NCBI GenBank assembly: GCA_020859725.1
Contig: JAJBVR010000141.1
Span: forward strand, 1-5,393
Direction: 5' to 3'
Length of the DNA: 5,393 nt
Source: Clostridiales bacterium
Lineage (GTDB): Bacteria; Bacillota; Clostridia; Oscillospirales; Acutalibacteraceae
The notes beneath the pieces are model-generated. The model was not told where the DNA came from. It ran no database searches and saw only the letters and a list, made by a program, of their open reading frames with translations. Position 1 is the first letter of the stretch. Each line of letters starts with the position of its first letter. A program made the translations under genes and the position numbers. Shown here piece after piece: positions 1 through 5,366 of this stretch.

Positions 1-1
1 T

Positions 2-58
2 TCAAACCTGGTTAAATCAAAAGATGAATCTGAATCAACTGAAAAAGCCGCCGACTAA
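2..58 (+). CDS. C-terminal end of an unidentified upstream protein (partial)
   Basis: An open frame enters from the left edge and ends at TAA (56-58), giving 18 residues (SNLVKSKDESESTEKAAD). The tail is polar and rich in Lys, Glu, Ser and Asp, typical of a disordered C-terminus, and shows no diagnostic motif. In clostridia the gene before a dacF/dacB-like carboxypeptidase and rluB is often the sporulation protein ytfJ (GerW family), itself downstream of scpA/scpB. That makes YtfJ a reasonable guess from context only; the visible residues cannot confirm it. The frame continues without a stop to the window edge, and the gap to the next gene is short (45 nt), which supports it being a real gene end. 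Confidence 0.5.
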   Translation, partial: SNLVKSKDESESTEKAAD

Positions 59-70
59 TCTATAAAATCT

Positions 71-109
71 TAATCACCTGTATATAATTAGCAGGTGATT
101 ATTTTGTTT
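71..109 (+). terminator. Inverted repeat with U-rich tail; possible weak terminator or RBS-sequestering hairpin
   Basis: TAATCACCTG (71-80) and CAGGTGATTA (92-101) are perfect 10-bp reverse complements separated by 11 nt, followed by TTTTGTTT. This looks like a small intrinsic terminator for the upstream gene, although only 4 of 10 pairs are G-C. The 3' arm also contains AGGTGA (93-98), the Shine-Dalgarno of the following carboxypeptidase, so the same fold would hide that ribosome-binding site. Terminator and translational control element are both possible, and the sequence does not decide between them. Confidence 0.55.
93..98 (+). promoter_or_regulatory. Shine-Dalgarno site selecting the TTG start at 104
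   Basis: AGGTGA lies 5 nt before TTG at 104-106. The alternative GTG at 95-97 falls inside this Shine-Dalgarno and has no site of its own, so TTG at 104 is the better start. The element is embedded in the 3' arm of the 71-101 inverted repeat. Confidence 0.7.
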
Positions 110-1150
110 AAGCTTTTATCGTTTGTTTTTGCTTTTTTATTTATTTTTCCGATTAATGTTTATGCGGGAAATTGCTCAGCGTCATCCGCGGTAGTTATGG
201 ATGCCGATACAAATGAAATATTATTTCAGAAAAATTCGATCGAAAAACGAAGTATCGCGTCAACAACAAAGATTATGTCATCAATAATCGCGTGCGAAAG
301 CGGAAAAATGGATGAAACTGTTGAAATTACTTTTGAAATGGTAAATACATACGGCACGCTTCTCGGTCTGCGTGAGGGGGATAAAATTACTTTGTATGAT
401 TTGGTTGCCGGAATGCTTCTGCCGTCCGGAAATGATGCGGCAAATGCCGCTGCACTTTATTTGGGAGGAAGTTTTGAAGCCTTTGCCGAAATGATGAATG
501 AAAAAGCCGCTCAAATAGGTATGAAAAATTCATTGTTTGTTACACCGTCCGGTCTTGATGAGGGAGAGCATCATTCAACCGCATATGATATGGCACTTTT
601 AACTTCATATGCACTGAATAATAAATATTTTTCAGAAATATGCTCAATGAAAAAATATGAAGTCAGCATAAACGGAGAAAAGCAAACGATATACAATCAT
701 AACAGGCTTTTAAGTATGCTGGATGATTGTATAGGCGTTAAAACCGGTTTTACCGATAAAGCCGGAAGATGCCTTGTTTCCGCTGTAAACAGAAACGGCC
801 GTAAAATGGTTTGCGTTACTCTTAACGCACCTGATGACTGGAACGACCATATAAATCTTTACAGCGAATGCGAGTCAAAATATAATGCTGTAAATCTTAA
901 GGATATGCTTAAAATTGATGTTGTAGGCGGAAATAAAAACAGTATTACCGTTTCCTACAGCGCGGATGTATATGTTGTGGATAAAAACAAAATCACAGTT
1001 GAATTATATGCTTTTCCTTTTCTGTATTCTCCTGTAAAAGAAGGCGACGAAATAGGAAAAGCGGTAATAAAATATAAAGAAAAGGAATTAAAATCCGTGC
1101 CGATAACGGCGGATGAAAATGTGGAATATTATTATGCCGAACAAGAATGA
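104..1150 (+). CDS. dacF: Secreted D-alanyl-D-alanine carboxypeptidase (PBP5/DacF family, peptidase S11)
   Basis: This low-molecular-weight penicillin-binding protein removes the terminal D-Ala from peptidoglycan pentapeptides outside the membrane, limiting cross-linking. From TTG at 104 it is 348 aa. A Lys followed by a long hydrophobic run and V-Y-A at about residues 19-21 forms a signal peptide, probably cut after Ala21. All three active-site motifs are present: S53-T-T-K56 (acylated Ser), S108-G-N110, and K213-T-G215 in 'GVKTGFTDKAGRC'. Residues from about 262 on match the beta-rich PBP5 C-terminal domain. The protein ends shortly after that domain (DENVEYYYAEQE) without the amphipathic anchor helix many PBP5 homologues have, so it may be released or only loosely held. 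Its end overlaps rluB, implying cotranscription. The family call is firm. The choice between dacF and dacB, and any role in sporulation, is not settled by the sequence. Confidence 0.9.
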   Translation: MFKLLSFVFAFLFIFPINVYAGNCSASSAVVMDADTNEILFQKNSIEKRSIASTTKIMSSIIACESGKMDETVEITFEMVNTYGTLLGLREGDKITLYDLVAGMLLPSGNDAANAAALYLGGSFEAFAEMMNEKAAQIGMKNSLFVTPSGLDEGEHHSTAYDMALLTSYALNNKYFSEICSMKKYEVSINGEKQTIYNHNRLLSMLDDCIGVKTGFTDKAGRCLVSAVNRNGRKMVCVTLNAPDDWNDHINLYSECESKYNAVNLKDMLKIDVVGGNKNSITVSYSADVYVVDKNKITVELYAFPFLYSPVKEGDEIGKAVIKYKEKELKSVPITADENVEYYYAEQE

Positions 1151-1898
1151 AATAAGATTGCAAAAGTATATGGCGGAATGTGCCGTTGCCTCAAGAAGAA
1201 AAAGTGAGGAATTAATTTCTGCCGGCAAGGTAAAGGTAAACGGGCATATCGCCGCTCTGGGCGATAAAATCAATCCTAAAAAGGATATAGTAACCGTGCG
1301 TGGTAAAAGAATAAATAAAGAAACAAAAATGAGATATATAATTCTTAATAAGCCAAGGGGATATGTTACAAGCGTATCCGATGAATTCGGCAGAAAAACG
1401 GTTATGGATTTGGTAAAAGATATAAAAGAACGTGTTTATCCGGTAGGAAGGCTTGACAGAGACTCAGAAGGGCTTCTTCTTCTAACTAATGACGGTTCTT
1501 TTGCGAATACAATAGCGCATCCGGGTCATAATTTTTCAAAGGTTTACAGAGTTACGATTCATTCTTCTGTTGACGATTCAATTTTATATAGCCTTAGAAA
1601 CGGTGTTAAAATAGACGGAAAAACTACTTTGCCGTGTGAAGTGAGTATAATAACAGCCGATAAAGAGCGCACTGTTCTTGAGTTTATTATCAAAGAAGGG
1701 CGAAACAGGCAAATAAGAAAAATGTGTTCTGCCTGCGGGCTTGATGTGGCAAGGCTGAAACGGACTGCCGTAGGAGCGCTTAAGCTCGGAATGCTTCCTG
1801 TAGGAAAATACAGAGAACTCACTGATAATGAGCTGAAAAAGCTTTTAAGATCCGCTTCACCGTCTGAAAAATCAGAAAATTCCAAAGAATTATTTTAA
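1134..1898 (+). CDS. rluB: 23S rRNA pseudouridine synthase, RluB/RsuA family
   Basis: A 254-aa enzyme that isomerises a specific uridine to pseudouridine in 23S rRNA during large-subunit assembly (U2605 in E. coli RluB). An N-terminal S4 RNA-binding domain spans about residues 7-60 (IRLQKYMAECAVASRRKSEELI, then GKVKVNG). The catalytic domain begins at 'YIILNKPRGYVTS', has the catalytic motif VGRLDRDSEGLLLLTND with nucleophile Asp108, and carries the conserved EGRNRQIRKMC segment (188-198). The C-terminal tail is Ser/Glu/Lys-rich. The start at ATG 1134 puts the S4 domain at the family's usual distance from the N-terminus. ATGs at 1119 and 1113 are in frame and lie after a GGCGG run (1108-1112), so they remain possible. 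The gene overlaps the carboxypeptidase by 17 nt, suggesting translational coupling, and is followed by an intrinsic terminator. RluB is preferred over RsuA or RluE/F by its clostridial context and overall match. Confidence 0.92.
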   Translation: MPNKNEIRLQKYMAECAVASRRKSEELISAGKVKVNGHIAALGDKINPKKDIVTVRGKRINKETKMRYIILNKPRGYVTSVSDEFGRKTVMDLVKDIKERVYPVGRLDRDSEGLLLLTNDGSFANTIAHPGHNFSKVYRVTIHSSVDDSILYSLRNGVKIDGKTTLPCEVSIITADKERTVLEFIIKEGRNRQIRKMCSACGLDVARLKRTAVGALKLGMLPVGKYRELTDNELKKLLRSASPSEKSENSKELF

Positions 1899-1926
1899 AC
1901 AATAATTAACTGATAACACCAAAATC

Positions 1927-1967
1927 CCTTTCGCTTATTTTCTTTGTAAGCGGGAGGTTTTATTTTT
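1927..1967 (+). terminator. Intrinsic terminator of the dacF-rluB transcript
   Basis: CCTTTCGCTT (1927-1936) pairs with AAGCGGGAGG (1948-1957) as a continuous 10-bp stem, including two G-U pairs, across an 11-nt loop. TTTTATTTTT (1958-1967) follows immediately. It lies 28 nt after the rluB stop and before a new promoter, so it marks the boundary between two transcription units. Confidence 0.85.
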
Positions 1968-2008
1968 AATTAATTTTATAATATATTATTAAATATGGCA
2001 AAAAATAG

Positions 2009-2037
2009 TTGTAATTATAATTTTAAAGTGATAAAAT
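2009..2037 (+). promoter_or_regulatory. Sigma-A-type extended -10 promoter for the biotin-enzyme operon
   Basis: TTGTAA (2009-2014) and TAAAAT (2032-2037) are separated by exactly 17 nt, and TG at 2029-2030 gives an extended -10 (TGaTAAAAT). Transcription would start near 2044, leaving a leader of about 53 nt before the GTG at 2097. The site follows the rluB terminator and lies upstream of a strong ribosome-binding site. It was recognised by eye against the consensus and is not experimentally mapped. Confidence 0.65.
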
Positions 2038-2081
2038 ACAAAAGAATGGATAATTATGTTCATGCGAAATTTATTAAAATT

Positions 2082-2089
2082 AAGGAGGA
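2082..2089 (+). promoter_or_regulatory. Strong Shine-Dalgarno fixing the GTG start at 2097
   Basis: AAGGAGGA is a near-perfect anti-16S match ending 7 nt before GTG at 2097-2099. The frame stays open back to an ATG at 1995, but that ATG has no ribosome-binding site, and the extra 34 residues would include the promoter and leader. This site therefore decides the start. Confidence 0.85.
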
Positions 2090-2096
2090 TATTCGT

Positions 2097-3416
2097 GTGA
2101 GTGACCTTACATTAAAAGATACGGCTGCACGCGGCAGGCTTGCTTCACTTTTTGACAATGGAATTTTTACAGAAATTGACGCGTTCGCAAAGTCAGAAAA
2201 CGGCGATGTTGAAGTCGCGGCTGGATTCGGCACGGTAAACGGGGCTCCTGTTTACGCTTTCTCACAGGATGTAACTGTAAACGGCGGGGCCGTAAGCATT
2301 GCACAGTGTGCAAAAATTAAGAAGGTCTATAATTTGGCGGCTAAAACCGGCTGCCCGATTGTCGGAATTTATGATTCAAACGGTATGAAGCTTACAGAAG
2401 GATTTGAAGCGTTAAACGCATACGGTGAAATTGTTAAGGCGTCCGCTTCAGTTTCCGGCGTTGTTCCTCAAATTTCCGTTATTGCCGGGGCATGTGTGGG
2501 AACTTCTGCTCTTATAGCCAATATGGCCGATATAGTTGTTGCGGTTAAGAATGCCGATTTTTACATTACCGTCCCGTCTGAATTAACTGTTGATGAATGT
2601 GCGGAAAGCGGCACTGTTGATATTGCGGCGGATGATTTTGACAATGCGGTGGATTTCGTAAAAAAAATTATTTGCCTTTTGCCGTCAAACAATTTATCCT
2701 CGCCTCCCGTATTTGATTTTGAAGAGCCGGATACAAATGTTGAAAACGCAAAAAGCCCCTTGGAAATTGTAAATTCCGTTGCAGACTCGGGAAGCGTTTT
2801 GGAACTGAAATCAAATTACGCTGAAAACGCTGTAACAGCTTTTGCTTCAGTTGCCGGCTCAACTGTAGGATTTGTCGCGTTCGGCGGAAGCGAGCTTTGC
2901 CCATCATGCGCGTACAAAGTCGAAGCTTTTGTAAAGCTCTGTGATGCCTTTAATATTCCCGTTATAACTTTCCTTGATTCAAAAGGCTTATCAAAAGAAA
3001 ACGAAAATAATATGCTTGTTGCCGCTACAAAGCTTACTGCGGCCTATACCGCGGCAACGTGCCCTAAAATCTCGGTTGTAACAGGCAGCGCCATTGGAGC
3101 CGCCTATATAGTTTTGGCGGGAAGATATTCCAACGCGGACTTGGTTTATGCTTGGGATAACACGGTTATTTCTCCTCTTGATACAAAAGCGGCGGTCGCT
3201 TTTTTGTATAATAAACGTCTTGCAGACGGTGAAAAAAGAGAAGAACTTGAAAAAGAATATATTGAAAATATGGCGTCTCCTTTTACTGCTGCGGCATGCG
3301 GAGCGATAGATGATGTTTTTGTTTCGACTGAAACAAGAGGAAAAATTATCGCCGCCCTTGATGTGCTTGTCGGAAAAAGAGAAACCACTCTGCCGAGAAA
3401 ACATTCGGTTAAATAA
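2097..3416 (+). CDS. Divergent short acyl-CoA carboxyltransferase (MmdA / PCC-beta / transcarboxylase 12S family)
   Basis: A 439-aa protein with the two tandem crotonase-like domains of biotin-dependent carboxyltransferases, which move CO2 between carboxybiotin and an acyl-CoA. Family landmarks occur in order: TAARGRLASLFDNGIFTEIDAF (9-30, cf. 'ARERI..LLD.GSF.E'), EALNAYGEI and SGVVPQISVIAG (104-131), LPSNN (195-199), FVKLCDAFNIPVITFLD (278-294), AATCPKISVV (319-328), DDVFVSTETR (405-414) and LPRKH (432-436). It is shorter than the usual roughly 510-520 aa, chiefly because the N-terminal helical region is missing and loops are trimmed. Signature loops have changed: the usual SGGAR is SNGMK (94-98), CAGG is CVGT (133-136), DVPGFLPG is DSKGLSKE (294-301) and YGGAY is IGAAY (333-337). 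Acyl-CoA specificity, and even activity, is therefore uncertain. It is the first gene of a three-gene operon; its partners supply the biotin carrier and the second carboxyltransferase. The fold assignment is strong and the exact substrate is unknown. Confidence 0.82.
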   Translation: MSDLTLKDTAARGRLASLFDNGIFTEIDAFAKSENGDVEVAAGFGTVNGAPVYAFSQDVTVNGGAVSIAQCAKIKKVYNLAAKTGCPIVGIYDSNGMKLTEGFEALNAYGEIVKASASVSGVVPQISVIAGACVGTSALIANMADIVVAVKNADFYITVPSELTVDECAESGTVDIAADDFDNAVDFVKKIICLLPSNNLSSPPVFDFEEPDTNVENAKSPLEIVNSVADSGSVLELKSNYAENAVTAFASVAGSTVGFVAFGGSELCPSCAYKVEAFVKLCDAFNIPVITFLDSKGLSKENENNMLVAATKLTAAYTAATCPKISVVTGSAIGAAYIVLAGRYSNADLVYAWDNTVISPLDTKAAVAFLYNKRLADGEKREELEKEYIENMASPFTAAACGAIDDVFVSTETRGKIIAALDVLVGKRETTLPRKHSVK

Positions 3417-3435
3417 TTTTTTGGAGGATTAAAAT

Positions 3436-3816
3436 ATGAAAAGATACACAATTACTGTTAACGGAACCGCTTATGATGTTACCGTTGATGACGCTGGAAA
3501 TGCCCCTGCCGCTGTTTCGGCTGCAGCTCCTGCTGCTCCGGCTGCAGCCCCTGCTGCCGAAGAAGCCAAATCGGCTGCTCCGTCTGCTTCAGGTTCGGAA
3601 GGAGCTGTTAAGGTTGACGCGCCTATGCCCGGCACAATTCTTGATATTAAAGTATCTGTAGGTGATTCTGTAAATGCCGGAGATGTTCTTTGCATACTTG
3701 AAGCAATGAAAATGGAAAATGAAATCGTTGCCCCGCAGGCAGGCGCTGTTTCTTCGGTAAATGTTTCAAAGGGAGACAGCGTTGAAGCAGGGCAGGTAAT
3801 TTTAACAATGAATTAA
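3436..3816 (+). CDS. Biotin carboxyl carrier protein (1.3S / GcdC / BCCP-like)
   Basis: A 126-aa carrier that holds covalently bound biotin and shuttles CO2 between the active sites of its partners. It has a short N-terminal segment (MKRYTITVNGTAYDVTVDD), an Ala/Pro-rich flexible linker (about 23-56), and a C-terminal biotinyl/lipoyl domain (about 58-126). That domain contains APMPGTI (62-68) and the biotinylation motif EAMKMEN (89-95), with Lys92 as the expected biotin site. The architecture matches the transcarboxylase 1.3S subunit and the decarboxylase biotin subunits GcdC/MmdC. GGAGGA (3423-3428) lies 7 nt before the ATG, and the gap from the preceding gene is only 19 nt. No membrane segment is present. 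The linker is encoded by an imperfect 21-bp tandem repeat. It could serve either flanking carboxyltransferase and probably serves both. Confidence 0.93.
   Translation: MKRYTITVNGTAYDVTVDDAGNAPAAVSAAAPAAPAAAPAAEEAKSAAPSASGSEGAVKVDAPMPGTILDIKVSVGDSVNAGDVLCILEAMKMENEIVAPQAGAVSSVNVSKGDSVEAGQVILTMN
3518..3559 (+). repeat. Two-copy 21-bp in-frame tandem repeat in the biotin-carrier linker
   Basis: Two adjacent 21-bp units (3518-3538 and 3539-3559) match at 18 of 21 positions and encode the successive heptads AAAPAAP and AAAPAAE in the flexible linker. Their GC-rich codons contrast with the AT-rich surroundings. Slippage here would change linker length by seven residues without a frameshift. Confidence 0.75.
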
Positions 3817-3829
3817 GGGGTAATAACTT

Positions 3830-5227
3830 ATGGCTAAAATCGGTATTACCGAAACCGTTCTCCGAGACGCTCATCAGTCTTTGATTGCCACTCGTATGAG
3901 AACGGATGAATTTTCGGGTATTTTGGAAAAAATGGATAAAATAGGGTATCATTCCATTGAATGCTGGGGCGGTGCAACCTTTGACGCCTGCCTTCGCTTT
4001 CTTGACGAGGATCCGTGGGACAGGCTGAGGCTTATCCGTAAAAAGTGCCCGAACTCAAAGCTGCAAATGCTTTTCAGAGGGCAGAATATGCTTGGCTATC
4101 GCCATTATGCGGATGACCTTGTTGATTATTTTGTTAAGAAAAGTATTGATAACGGTATTGACATTCTTCGTATTTTTGACGCCCTTAATGATGTAAGAAA
4201 TCTTGAAACAGCTATAAACGCGGCAAAAAAATACGGCGGTCACGTTCAGGCGGCGATATCTTATACAACAGGCCCGGTTTTTGATATTGATTATTTTTGT
4301 AATTATGCAAGGCAGCTTGAAGATGCCGGCGCCGATTCAATTTGTATCAAGGATATGGCCGGTCTTTTAACTCCGTATTACACGTATGATTTGGTTAAGG
4401 CTCTGAAATCAACTGTAAAAATACCTATTCAGCTGCATTCACACTATACTTCCGGTCTTGCTTCAATGGTTCATCTGAAAGGTATTGAAGCAGGTGTTGA
4501 TTGTATTGACACCGCTATAAGCCCGCTTGCAATGGGTACGTCCCATCCGGCAACAGAATCTATGGTTGCCGCTCTTCAGGGCACTCCGTTTGATACGGGT
4601 CTGGATTTAAAAGCGCTTTCTGAAATTAAAGATTTCTTTACGCCTTTGCGTGAAAAATATATTGCCGAAGGTCTTCTTAATCCCAAAATGCTTGGTGTGG
4701 ATGCAAATACTTTGCTTTATCAGGTTCCCGGCGGAATGCTGTCAAATCTGTTGAATCAGCTTAAGCAGGCGGGTAAAGAGGATAAGCTTGATGAAGTGCT
4801 TGCAGAAGTGCCGAGAGTCAGAAAAGACAGCGGTTATCCTCCGCTTGTAACTCCTACATCTCAAATTGTAGGCACACAGTCTGTGTTTAACGTTATTTTG
4901 GGCGAACGCTATAAAATGGTAACTAAAGAGTTTAAGGATATGGTTGCCGGAAGATATGGTAAAACGCCCTGCGAGATAGATCCCGAATTCAGAAAGAAAA
5001 TTGTCGGCGATGAGCCTATTATTGATTGCAGGCCGGCTGATCTTCTTAAACCCGAACTTGAAAAATTCAGAAGTGAAATATCTGAGTATTACGAACAGGA
5101 AGAAGATATTCTCTCTTATGCTCAGTTTGATCAGGTAGCGATAAAATTTTTCAAAAAAAGAAGAGATAAAAAATATGGGTTGGACGGAAAACACGATGAT
5201 ATTGAGAATAAAGTTCACCCTGTTTAA
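3830..5227 (+). CDS. oadA: Oxaloacetate decarboxylase alpha / pyruvate carboxylase subunit B homologue (5S-like carboxyltransferase, no biotin domain)
   Basis: A 465-aa DRE-TIM-barrel carboxyltransferase that transfers CO2 between oxaloacetate/pyruvate and biotin. The barrel opens with TETVLRDAHQSLIATRMRT (7-25), where Asp13 is the expected metal ligand. LQMLFRGQN (78-86) follows, then IKDMAG (173-178) with Lys174, which is carbamylated in the family, and QLHSHYTSG (201-209) with metal ligands His203 and His205. AMGTSHPATE and PGGMLSNL are also conserved. The C-terminal region (about 290-440, including PLVTPTSQIVGTQSVFNVI and AGRYGKTP) is the PYC/OADA conserved domain. Classical OadA (about 590-600 aa) ends in a biotin domain; this protein stops before it, and a separate carrier is encoded 13 nt upstream. 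It therefore resembles PycB or the transcarboxylase 5S subunit more than OadA of the Na+ pump. AAGGGG (3815-3820) lies 9 nt before the ATG. No motif is missing or broken. It is the last gene of the operon. Confidence 0.93.
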   Translation: MAKIGITETVLRDAHQSLIATRMRTDEFSGILEKMDKIGYHSIECWGGATFDACLRFLDEDPWDRLRLIRKKCPNSKLQMLFRGQNMLGYRHYADDLVDYFVKKSIDNGIDILRIFDALNDVRNLETAINAAKKYGGHVQAAISYTTGPVFDIDYFCNYARQLEDAGADSICIKDMAGLLTPYYTYDLVKALKSTVKIPIQLHSHYTSGLASMVHLKGIEAGVDCIDTAISPLAMGTSHPATESMVAALQGTPFDTGLDLKALSEIKDFFTPLREKYIAEGLLNPKMLGVDANTLLYQVPGGMLSNLLNQLKQAGKEDKLDEVLAEVPRVRKDSGYPPLVTPTSQIVGTQSVFNVILGERYKMVTKEFKDMVAGRYGKTPCEIDPEFRKKIVGDEPIIDCRPADLLKPELEKFRSEISEYYEQEEDILSYAQFDQVAIKFFKKRRDKKYGLDGKHDDIENKVHPV

Positions 5228-5241
5228 TTCTTACAGATTGA

Positions 5242-5268
5242 GCCCCTTGTAAATCAAGGGGCACTTTT
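5242..5268 (+). terminator. Hairpin terminator after the oadA-like gene
   Basis: GCCCCTTG (5242-5249) and CAAGGGGC (5255-5262) form a perfect, GC-rich 8-bp stem with a 5-nt loop (taaat), 14 nt after the stop codon. The tail is ACTTTTATG, only four uninterrupted T, so termination may be less than complete. A second stem (5239-5245 with 5271-5277) shares its 5' arm and is followed by TTTATCGTCTTTTT. Confidence 0.75.
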
Positions 5269-5292
5269 ATGGGCTCATTTATCGTCTTTTTG

Positions 5293-5320
5293 TTGACAAA
5301 ATTCAGTATAATGATATCAT
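5293..5320 (+). promoter_or_regulatory. Sigma-A-type promoter for the downstream epimerase-like gene
   Basis: A consensus TTGACA (5293-5298) and TATCAT (5315-5320) are 16 nt apart, with TG at 5312-5313 making an extended -10 (TGaTATCAT). The predicted start near 5327 leaves a leader of about 40 nt. The site lies after the oadA-like terminator, so the following gene appears to be its own transcription unit. Confidence 0.65.
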
Positions 5321-5321
5321 T
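5310..5321 (+). promoter_or_regulatory. 12-bp perfect palindrome over the -10 element (possible operator)
   Basis: AATGATATCATT is its own reverse complement and covers the whole -10 hexamer of the 5293-5320 promoter. A dimeric repressor could bind there. AT-rich DNA yields such palindromes by chance, and no regulator is visible, so this is only a candidate. Confidence 0.3.
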
Positions 5322-5366
5322 TAATTATAAAATTGTTACAAATAATTGTATGGGGGTACATAATAA

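Noticed and set aside
83..88. Perfect TATAAT in the hairpin loop, as a -10 for the carboxypeptidase gene
   Set aside because: No -35-like hexamer lies 16-18 nt upstream and there is no TGn. Transcription would begin near 95, inside the Shine-Dalgarno of the TTG start.
95..103. GTG at 95 as start of the carboxypeptidase
   Set aside because: It overlaps the AGGTGA that serves as ribosome-binding site for TTG 104 and has no upstream site of its own. It adds only three residues before the signal peptide.
1977..1982. TATAAT upstream of the carboxyltransferase as the operon promoter
   Set aside because: The positions 16-18 nt upstream fall in the rluB terminator stem (GAGGTT region) and do not resemble a -35. 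The TTGTAA-N17-TGaTAAAAT at 2009-2037 is much better.
2991..3404. 137-codon open frame on the minus strand
   Set aside because: It lies opposite the C-terminal half of the carboxyltransferase, whose family motifs are in the plus frame. The product looks like antisense of AT-rich codons.
3471..3695. Ala-rich open frame on the minus strand opposite the biotin carrier
   Set aside because: It arises because the GC-rich Ala/Pro linker repeat has no stops on either strand. The biotin domain in the plus frame explains the sequence.
4742..5218. 158-codon open frame on the minus strand
   Set aside because: It lies wholly opposite the well-conserved C-terminal region of the oadA-like gene, and its product (rich in Phe, Ile, Arg and Lys) shows no recognisable motif.
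5293..5312. TTGACA with TATAAT at 5307-5312 as promoter core
   Set aside because: The spacer is only 8 nt, too short for sigma-A. TATCAT at 5315 with 16-nt spacing and TGn fits better.
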